In this document: positions 1-4,063 of the stretch, piece by piece | Layout of the letters: every line of letters starts with the position of its first letter | How positions within the stretch are numbered: position 1 is the first letter of the stretch | NCBI RefSeq assembly: GCF_003478335.1 | Contig: NZ_QUFB01000080.1 | Coordinates: forward strand, 1 to 7,083 | Source: Clostridium sp. AM49-4BH | GTDB taxonomy: Bacteria > Bacillota > Clostridia > Lachnospirales > Lachnospiraceae | Direction of reading: 5' to 3' | DNA: 7,083 nt | Made by a program: the position numbers and the translations under genes | Notes under the pieces: model-generated | The model's database searches: none | Told to the model about the DNA's origin: nothing | What the model saw: the letters and a program-made list of their open reading frames with translations, nothing else

Positions 1-2
1 CA

Positions 3-32
3 GTAGCTAAAGCGGCCGCATTTTATGACTGA
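3..32 (+). CDS. Possible last codons of the IS transposase (partial)
   Basis: On the plus strand the frame starting at base 3 is open from the window edge to a TGA at 30-32 and reads VAKAAAFYD. The other two plus frames hit stops within the first 11 bases. The position, about 77 bases inside the proposed IS end and pointing toward it, is where an IS4-family transposase would be expected to stop. Ten codons are far too few to recognise a family, and an open run this short occurs by chance. The call therefore rests on context only. Confidence 0.22.
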   Translation, partial: VAKAAAFYD

Positions 33-50
33 TTTGTCAATAGTTTATTG

Positions 51-90
51 CAAAAAAAATCCCACACCACATTTCTGTGATGTGAGATTT
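51..90 (-). terminator. Intrinsic terminator inside the IS end, reading out of the relaxase
   Basis: Arms 57-70 and 77-90 form a 14-position stem around a 6-base loop. Read on the minus strand it is followed by eight U residues (bases 52-59). Two positions that would be C/A mismatches in a plus-strand RNA (67/80 and 62/85) become G-U wobbles in a minus-strand RNA. The stem is therefore complete only in that orientation. It would stop transcripts arriving from the relaxase operon and shield the IS from outside transcription, a common arrangement in insertion sequences. Confidence 0.7.
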
Positions 91-97
91 CCTTAAC

Positions 98-517
98 TTA
101 ATGCCATTGCACTTTCTCCCAGTCCCCTTTTTCATACCGGTACTTTCCACCATTTCTTGCCACGGAATTGAATACCAGATGCATGTGCATATGGTCACGG
201 TCTTTATGAACTGAGCAGGCATAATCATAACGATCTCCCAGATATTCCTCTACCCACTCCCGGATAAAACTCAAAGCATCTTCCGGTGCGATCGTTTCAT
301 CCTTTGAAAAAGAAAACTTAAAATGATACCCCTGTCTGGTTCCGTGCGTGGGATGCATCTGCTTCGTCAAAAAGAAGGTATCCAGAATCTGCTCCGGTGT
401 AATGCCTGCATTACTAAAGCACAATCCATCCGTTTTCCTCTCATTCATAATGTAGGGAATGGACTTTCGTAAATGTTCCTCTGTCTTAATGGTATCCATC
501 TTAATAATGAGCGACAT
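98..517 (-). pseudogene. MobP-type relaxase (Relaxase/mobilization nuclease domain), truncated after about 136 codons
   Basis: This is the N-terminal catalytic part of a conjugative relaxase, the enzyme that nicks one strand at oriT and stays covalently bound through a tyrosine. The visible motifs are a candidate nucleophile Tyr22 in SIPYIMN (motif I) and the metal-binding cluster HKDRDHMHMH at residues 104-113 (motif III, H-x-D-x-x-H-x-H-x-H). I chose the ATG at 517 because AAAGGTG lies about 6 bases upstream; the longer GTG start at 526 has no such site. The start overlaps the end of mobC by 17 bases, which suggests translational coupling. Family members usually run to several hundred residues. 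Here the frame leaves relaxase sequence after codon 136 and ends QWH-stop inside the inserted IS. The catalytic core is mostly present but the C-terminal portion is lost from this reading frame, so the product is probably inactive. Confidence 0.85.
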
Positions 518-848
518 TGCGATCACCTTTCATAATCCGTATGGTATGTTTCATCATTCCGTAAACTTCATCCAATTTGCAGAGCAGTTCTTCACTTGGT
601 TCCACATAATTGTGTTCGTTATACTTTTTTGCAATCTGATTGATATTGACACCAATCTTGTTGATCTCATAGATCATCCGCACGATGGAGGATTCAAACT
701 CATCCCTCGTTACATCCGGCGGACACTTTGCCACGCTCCGAATATATTCGCTCATGGTTTTATGATGCAGGCTTGCCTGCTCATTCAGTGCTGCCTTTTC
801 CTCCGGTGTCATTCGTACTCGGAGAATCTCTGTTTTCATGTCATTCAA
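501..848 (-). CDS. mobC: MobC-like relaxosome accessory protein
   Basis: This is a small basic DNA-binding protein that helps the relaxase engage oriT. The N-terminal segment (ILRVRMTPEEKAALNEQA, then TMSEYIRS) has the ribbon-helix-helix look of mobilisation accessory proteins. The segment INKIGVNINQIAKKYNE is the characteristic core of the bacterial MobC family. The start is uncertain. TTG at 848 has AAAGGGGTGA about 5 bases upstream, giving 115 residues. ATG at 839 gives 112 residues but a long spacing of about 14 bases. A longer frame beginning at 890 would start inside the regulatory palindrome and is unlikely. The gene overlaps the relaxase start by 17 bases and lies about 110 bases downstream (on the minus strand) of the candidate oriT, as expected for a mobilisation operon. 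Confidence 0.88.
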   Translation of the reverse strand: MNDMKTEILRVRMTPEEKAALNEQASLHHKTMSEYIRSVAKCPPDVTRDEFESSIVRMIYEINKIGVNINQIAKKYNEHNYVEPSEELLCKLDEVYGMMKHTIRIMKGDRNVAHY

Positions 849-870
849 ACAATCACCCCTTTCTTCTGTC

Positions 871-885
871 TGGACATAATGTCCA
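871..885. promoter_or_regulatory. Palindromic operator-like site upstream of mobC
   Basis: TGGACAT-A-ATGTCCA is a perfect 7+1+7 inverted repeat lying 23 bases upstream of the TTG start of mobC. The same core occurs three more times in the tandem repeats at 1803-1946, ahead of the membrane-protein gene. Repetition in two separate gene leaders of one element suggests a shared protein-binding site, for example an operator for a transfer regulator. No regulator gene is visible in the window, and I cannot name the protein. Confidence 0.5.
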
Positions 886-959
886 AACATACCATTTTTG
901 CTGCTTTTTTGATGTTCATTTTTGGCACTTAAAATGTGCTTTTTATCTCTTCATTCGAG

Positions 960-1028
960 CCTTGCAAGATACGCATGATGTGGACACATCCATGCACATA
1001 TCTTGTAAGGGGATACCCCTTATACCCC
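960..1028. other. Candidate origin of transfer (oriT)
   Basis: Outer arms 960-971 and 999-1010 (CCTTGCAAGATA / TATCTTGTAAGG) pair over 12 positions with one G-T. Inside them, GCATGATGTG (973-982) and CACATCCATGC (985-995) pair with a single bulged C. Next to this, AAGGGG-ATA-CCCCTT (1007-1021) is a second perfect inverted repeat, and ATACCCC occurs twice (1013-1019 and 1022-1028). TATCTTG resembles the RP4/Ti-type nick consensus YATCCTG, where cleavage follows the last G. It occurs on both strands because it sits in the outer arms. The position just upstream of mobC and the relaxase is the usual one for oriT. The region between the two flanking genes (about 200 bases) contains no open frame of note. 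The strand and exact nick site are inferred. Confidence 0.62.
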
Positions 1029-1049
1029 ATTATGCAGGTAGTAATAGCG

Positions 1050-1781
1050 TTATTTTTTATGCTTTCGTCCGGAACTGACTTTTGACGACTTTTTCTTGGC
1101 TTTTTTTGTCTTATGTGATTTCTTTTTCGCTTTCTTCTTTTTATGAACCGCCTTTTTCTTTTCCAGTTTTTCCCTTTCCGCCTTTTGCTGCTGTTCCAGT
1201 TTAGCCTGTTCTTCCTGCACTTCCTTTTCCTTCATCTGATTGACTGCCGCTTCATCGTATGATGTGTCTGAAAGTAACATCTGACAGCTTTTCAGATTGT
1301 AATTGCACTGATAGACACTGCCATCTGACAAAAGAACAAAACTGGTTACATCAAATGCCTTCGTCTGCTGATAGGTCAGTTTTTTGACGGATCTGCATTT
1401 CCTGTCCTGACAAATCTGAATCAACTGATTTTTCAAATCTTCATAAGCTGCGTCCGACATAAATCCTAAAAAGGTATTAAGATTTGTGGTATCCACAGAA
1501 ATCGCTTCTTTGGTTTCTTGCGGTAGTTCACGATCCGGTGCTGTCTCTGTCGCAGCTACAGATGCCCCCGATGCTGTTTCTGTAACGACCGCTACACCGG
1601 TTGCCGTATTGGTTTTATGAACCGTTTGCAATCCTGCATGATGACCTCCCATCATACTTTTTATGATAGCTGCCACAATAATGGCAACGAAAAGAAAAAA
1701 TACCAACACTCCCATAACAGTCTTTCTTCCCTGTCCCCTGTCTCTTTGCTTCCAATAAAATCTTCGTATGTTTCTTAACAT
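1050..1781 (-). CDS. Unrecognised single-pass membrane protein of the transfer module, lysine-rich tail
   Basis: I do not recognise this 243-residue protein. It starts with a short basic cytoplasmic segment (residues 1-20), then one hydrophobic span at about 21-41 (VMGVLVFFLFVAIIVAAII). This predicts an N-in, C-out protein. Residues 45-95 are rich in Thr, Ala and Val and probably form a flexible linker. Residues 96-175 look like a small folded domain with four cysteines (124, 129, 159, 166) that could form disulfides outside the cell. Residues 176-210 are a Glu/Gln/Lys-rich probable coiled coil. The final 37 residues are dominated by lysine with a few Ser and His. The start ATG has GAGG five bases upstream. 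The gene lies between the hydrolase gene and oriT, so a role in the transfer channel or cell-wall contact is plausible but unproven. Confidence 0.75.
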   Translation of the reverse strand: MLRNIRRFYWKQRDRGQGRKTVMGVLVFFLFVAIIVAAIIKSMMGGHHAGLQTVHKTNTATGVAVVTETASGASVAATETAPDRELPQETKEAISVDTTNLNTFLGFMSDAAYEDLKNQLIQICQDRKCRSVKKLTYQQTKAFDVTSFVLLSDGSVYQCNYNLKSCQMLLSDTSYDEAAVNQMKEKEVQEEQAKLEQQQKAEREKLEKKKAVHKKKKAKKKSHKTKKAKKKSSKVSSGRKHKK

Positions 1782-1802
1782 GACTTCCTCACTTTCTATC
1801 CT

Positions 1803-1946
1803 GTTTGGACATAATGTCCAAACGCTATTTTTTGTCCTATCCCTTTATCCGTCTGGACATTATGTCTAAACGCTGCTTTTTGTCCTATCTCTTTAACTGT
1901 CTGGACATTATGTCTAAACGCTACTTTTTGTCCCATTTCTTTAACC
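1803..1946. repeat. Three 48-bp tandem repeats carrying a palindrome
   Basis: Units begin at 1803, 1851 and 1899, with a fourth vestige (GTCTGAAA) at 1947. Each unit starts with an inverted repeat. In the first it is a perfect palindrome with arms GTTTGGACAT and ATGTCCAAAC around a central A. In units 2 and 3 it is GTCTGGACAT-T-ATGTCTAAAC. The remainder (CGCTnnTTTTTGTCC and a pyrimidine-rich stretch) is also well conserved. The third unit overlaps the last codons and stop of the hydrolase gene (1921-1923), so the array seems to have grown from that gene end. On the minus strand each unit has a weak promoter-like arrangement: RGGACA, 16 bases, then CATAAT or CATTAT inside the palindrome. The array fills the gap before the membrane-protein gene. 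Confidence 0.88.
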
Positions 1947-3591
1947 GTCTGAAATAAGTAAAATTCGTATAAACACCAAACATCGGTCCCTCTGTATTTC
2001 CGGTCAATGAAGAACCGCTGGAACTGGTACAATGAAGCCAAACCACTCTGCCATCTTTCATTTTTCCACAATAGATCCCAACATGATTTGCTCCACCGGT
2101 TCCACCTGTCTTACTTTTCAATCCGATGTCTCCCGGCTGCAACTGGTCAGCAGATATGTCCTGAAACTTTTTTGAACCGATAAAAGTTGCTGTCGTAGAA
2201 CCATATGGCACACTGGTCACTCCTGCTTTATGAAATGCCCATGCGGAAAAAGCAGAGCAATCCAAAAACTCCGGTTTGTCCCGTCCATCCGACTGTCGTT
2301 TCTCCATGCTGTATTTCACCGTTCCAATTAAAGAAGCACCTTTTTCGATCACATCCCACGCCTCCTCCGGTGCTGTATTATTTTTCTTCAATTCTTCTAA
2401 AATCTTTTTGGCTGATTCATTGGATACACTGGTTTCTTCATTCATCACATAGTAACGAAGTACATGAGGTACATACTCGGTATCACCATAAGAGCTGTAC
2501 CCAAGTTCCGCACACATCTTCGCTGAAAAGATTCTGGCATTTTCTTTGGTATAACAGCCATAGTTTTTTGATGCCCAGTCTATGTAACCATTTCCAAAGT
2601 TGTACCCCTGCAGGGCAAGGGAAATTCCTTTTATGTCATTCGGACTTTGACACTTCGCTTTTGTCAGGCAGTCAGATAATTCATGCGTTCCACAGTCAAT
2701 GCTTTCTTCTGTACTGTCAATCGGCGGATTCACATTGTAATAGGATTGTGCCGTCTGCATGACATCCGGTTCCGTTCCACCGCTTTCCTGTTCGATCACG
2801 GCAAGACACAGATCCACATAATCATCAATTCCATATTTTTCACAGTATTCCGAGACAAGTTCACGGAAACTTTCTGTCTTTCCAGATACCTGTGCCTGAT
2901 AGGTTCCATCCTGTGATTCATTAGCAGCACCGCCGGAACCAACCACTGCTCCGATTGCTCCAACGATAGCTGCCACAAGAATAATCAAAAGAAGTGCTAT
3001 CCATACAGCCGGATTTGCCGCTACTGCCTGAACAACACTTTGTATTGTCTTTACCAAAGATTTTCCTGTCTGTGCTCCTGCTTTTGCTCCCGATCGAACA
3101 GCCTGTGCCGATTTCTCCGTTGACTTTCTTGCAGCCTTTCTTTTTTCCCTGCTTTGCAGCTTTTTATGCACAAGCGTTTTCATTCCGCCTACTGCTGTAT
3201 GTGCACCTTTTCTGGCAGTTTCTTTAGAAAGCCTAATGGGTGTGTCTGTTGTATGATCCGTATTTCTTTCTTCATAAGAATCATCCGCCACACTGCTTCC
3301 AAGCAGCATCAGATGCATGGACTGCACCATAAGCTCCCTTGTTTCATGAATAGAAAAAAGGACACGCTCACTTTTGGATGAACTGCCCTTCTTCTGCTTT
3401 TTGCCTTTATTTAGTTTTTCAATGCCTCTTTTCTTAAACCGGCTCTTTTTCCGCCGTTTCATTTTTTCAGCCTTAGCCATTGCGCTGGCTTTCTTTAACA
3501 TTCGCTGTTTGGAACGATAATCCAGACTTTTGAACACACGCTTCGCCGGTTCACTTAATGATTCAATGACCTCTTTGTCAAGATGATCCAT
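1921..3591 (-). CDS. Membrane-anchored peptidoglycan hydrolase: lysozyme-like plus NlpC/P60 (CwlT / CD1107-like)
   Basis: This protein would open the cell wall for the transfer apparatus, the VirB1-like role played by CwlT (Orf14) in Tn916. It has 556 residues. A highly basic N-terminal region (about 1-190, with KRRKKSRFKKR near 46-55) is followed by a hydrophobic span at about 194-218, which puts the rest outside the membrane. A lysozyme-like domain (about 240-380) contains AVIEQESGG, where Glu269 is the likely catalytic acid. An NlpC/P60 peptidase domain (about 412-550) shows Cys445 in LDCSAF, His503 in NHVGIY and His520 in WLHC as the likely catalytic triad. The ATG at 3591 is chosen because GGAGG lies 9 bases upstream. 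The frame stays open for 52 more codons upstream, but that part overlaps the antisense RNA locus and has no protein character. The stop lies inside the first-transcribed 48-bp repeat. Confidence 0.92.
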   Translation of the reverse strand: MDHLDKEVIESLSEPAKRVFKSLDYRSKQRMLKKASAMAKAEKMKRRKKSRFKKRGIEKLNKGKKQKKGSSSKSERVLFSIHETRELMVQSMHLMLLGSSVADDSYEERNTDHTTDTPIRLSKETARKGAHTAVGGMKTLVHKKLQSREKRKAARKSTEKSAQAVRSGAKAGAQTGKSLVKTIQSVVQAVAANPAVWIALLLIILVAAIVGAIGAVVGSGGAANESQDGTYQAQVSGKTESFRELVSEYCEKYGIDDYVDLCLAVIEQESGGTEPDVMQTAQSYYNVNPPIDSTEESIDCGTHELSDCLTKAKCQSPNDIKGISLALQGYNFGNGYIDWASKNYGCYTKENARIFSAKMCAELGYSSYGDTEYVPHVLRYYVMNEETSVSNESAKKILEELKKNNTAPEEAWDVIEKGASLIGTVKYSMEKRQSDGRDKPEFLDCSAFSAWAFHKAGVTSVPYGSTTATFIGSKKFQDISADQLQPGDIGLKSKTGGTGGANHVGIYCGKMKDGRVVWLHCTSSSGSSLTGNTEGPMFGVYTNFTYFRRLKKWDKK

Positions 3592-3647
3592 TCGCTGCCA
3601 CCTCCAATTATATTCAGTGGGCTGTATATTTGTTTTTGATTTTTCTG

Positions 3648-3676
3648 TTGAATGTTTTGGGGAAATATGATATATT
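3648..3676 (+). promoter_or_regulatory. Promoter of the antitoxin RNA
   Basis: TTGAAT (3648-3653) and TATATT (3671-3676) are 17 bases apart, and a TG one base before the -10 box gives an extended -10 (TGATATATT). Transcription would start near 3683. The boxes and spacer length are identical to those of the toxin promoter on the opposite strand, and part of the spacer (GG-GGAAA) is also shared. The promoter sits between the toxin locus and the hydrolase gene and points against the transfer operon. Confidence 0.75.
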
Positions 3677-3698
3677 GATATTAGAAAAGGAAAGTACC

Positions 3699-3716
3699 CA
3701 CTCCAAAGTGGATGCT
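3699..3716 (-). terminator. Possible weak terminator of the toxin mRNA
   Basis: On the minus strand ATCCACT-TTGG-AGTGGGT forms a 7-bp stem (one G-U) followed by the pyrimidine-rich ACTTTCCTTTTC. If used, the toxin mRNA would end near 3685 and overlap essentially the whole antisense RNA. The stem is short and the tail is interrupted by cytosines. Read-through into the hydrolase gene is just as possible. Confidence 0.3.
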
Positions 3717-3748
3717 CCCAAGATGGATTAAGTGTCTTTACAGACACC

Positions 3749-3787
3749 GCCTATCCTGTTTGCCGACAGGATAGGCATTTTTATTTT
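3749..3787 (+). terminator. Terminator of the antitoxin RNA
   Basis: GCCTATCCTGT (3749-3759) and ACAGGATAGGC (3766-3776) form a perfect 11-bp stem with a 6-base loop, followed by ATTTTTATTTT. The U-rich tail is on the plus-strand side; on the minus side the hairpin is followed by GGTGTCTG, with no T-run. Toxin mRNA coming the other way would therefore tend to read through it. The T-run overlaps the toxin stop codon (3781-3783). Confidence 0.88.
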
Positions 3788-3897
3788 CGCTTGTTTCTCT
3801 TATTGAGAAAGGCAAGCAACGCTATAACAAGACTACCAAAGGCACATAACAATGTTAATATGCCGATGAAAATCGAAAGGATTTCAAAAGCTGTCAT
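3781..3897 (-). CDS. Small hydrophobic toxin, type I (TxpA/BsrG 'putative holin-like toxin' class)
   Basis: This 38-residue peptide begins MTAFEILSIFIGILTLL, has a hydrophobic span at about residues 5-31, and ends in a basic tail, LNKRNKRK. That plan (M-T-x-[FY]-E start, one membrane helix, Lys/Arg-rich tail, 30-40 residues) is the one known from TxpA, BsrG and the putative holin-like toxin family. Such peptides insert in the membrane and damage or depolarise it when the antisense RNA is lost. The ATG at 3897 has a very strong ribosome binding site, GGGAGGTGG, five bases upstream. The gene has its own promoter (4001-4029) and a leader of about 97 bases, and it lies between virB4 and the wall hydrolase gene. 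A role as a true transfer-module peptide cannot be excluded, but the convergent antisense RNA strongly favours toxin. Confidence 0.82.
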   Translation of the reverse strand: MTAFEILSIFIGILTLLCAFGSLVIALLAFLNKRNKRK

Positions 3898-3994
3898 CTG
3901 CGCCACCTCCCTTCCTATGTATTCCGGCAAGCCGGTCATTCGGTGTTGGGAGGCTACCACCCTGTCATGGGTACTTTCCTATGGCTTACGCCAT
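3898..3994 (-). promoter_or_regulatory. Structured 5' leader of the toxin mRNA with self-sequestered ribosome binding site
   Basis: The predicted leader begins with the stem-loop ATGGC-GTAA-GCCAT (GNRA-type loop), then AGGAAAGTACCCA (positions 3980-3968) and a small ACCC/GGGT hairpin. GCCTCCC (3954-3948) is complementary to GGGAGGT of the ribosome binding site (3911-3905), pairing over 7 positions with one G-U. The intervening segment contains the small CCGG-CTTG-CCGG hairpin. Such pairing would hold the toxin mRNA in a poorly translated state, as known for several type I toxin mRNAs. Confidence 0.5.
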
Positions 3995-4000
3995 GCAACT

Positions 4001-4029
4001 AATATATCATTTTTTCCGCCATAATTCAA
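4001..4029 (-). promoter_or_regulatory. Promoter of the toxin gene
   Basis: On the minus strand TTGAAT (4029-4024) and TATATT (4006-4001) are separated by 17 bases, with TGA directly before the -10 box (extended -10). Transcription should start near 3994, giving a leader of about 97 bases. The promoter begins 35 bases after the virB4 stop codon, so the toxin can be expressed independently of the transfer operon. It matches the antitoxin promoter box for box. Confidence 0.78.
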
Positions 4030-4063
4030 CGATTTTCGTCAATTCATCTGCCCTTATTCTCTC

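Larger units (their letters stand above)
1..109. mobile_element. End of an IS4/IS231-like insertion sequence inserted in the relaxase gene
   Basis: The relaxase reading frame is normal up to a GTG codon at 110-112. It then changes abruptly to sequence that reads, on the minus strand, CAATGGCATTAAGTTAAGGA. This resembles the terminal inverted repeat of IS231-type elements of the IS4 family, which from memory begins CATGCCCATC and continues AACTTAAG; about 14 of 20 positions agree. The element would end at 109/110 and continue off the left edge. If so, the bases from 110 to about 121 would be one copy of the target duplication. An outward-facing terminator lies just inside the end (51-90). Only one end is visible and no transposase domain is included, so the family assignment is an inference. 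Confidence 0.55.
3683..3787 (+). ncRNA. Antisense antitoxin RNA of a type I toxin-antitoxin system
   Basis: A short transcript of about 100 nt is predicted between a strong plus-strand promoter and a strong plus-strand terminator, with no convincing open frame. It folds into three stem-loops: ACT/AGT-centred (about 3697-3714), GTGTCT-TTAC-AGACAC (3732-3747), and the terminator hairpin (3749-3776). Its 3' end overlaps the toxin stop codon, and it is complementary to the 3' region of the toxin mRNA. This is the convergent layout of TxpA/RatA and BsrG/SR4 in Bacillus, where the antisense RNA triggers mRNA decay or blocks translation. The 5' segment AGGAAAGTACCCA is also present in the toxin mRNA leader. 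The transcript ends are inferred from the signals, not measured. Confidence 0.72.

Noticed and set aside
98..130. Group II intron insertion as the cause of relaxase truncation
   Set aside because: The junction on the minus strand reads GTGCAATGG. The usual GTGYG intron start is not met, and the following bases fit an IS4/IS231-type terminal repeat instead.
849..890. Longer mobC start at the ATG at 890
   Set aside because: The start codon falls at the edge of the operator-like palindrome and lacks a ribosome binding site, whereas TTG at 848 follows AAAGGGGTGA.
928..947. Possible terminator hairpin GCAC...GTGC followed by TTTTT on the plus strand
   Set aside because: The stem is only 4 bp with a 7-base loop, and no plus-strand gene precedes it.
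1796..2071. Minus-strand open frame with 16-residue repeats (FRHNVQT-like) overlapping the hydrolase 3' end
   Set aside because: It is the 48-bp DNA repeat read in an open frame, it overlaps the hydrolase coding region, and it has no clear ribosome binding site. The palindromes explain the pattern better as DNA sites.
3592..3747. 52-codon N-terminal extension of the hydrolase frame from a GTG at 3747
   Set aside because: It lies over the antisense RNA and its promoter, has no protein-like character, and the ATG at 3591 has an ideal GGAGG nine bases upstream.
3791..4024. 77-codon plus-strand frame across the toxin gene and its promoter
   Set aside because: It is the shadow of the toxin ORF and leader, with no ribosome binding site. 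The minus-strand ORF has a strong one and a membrane-toxin composition.
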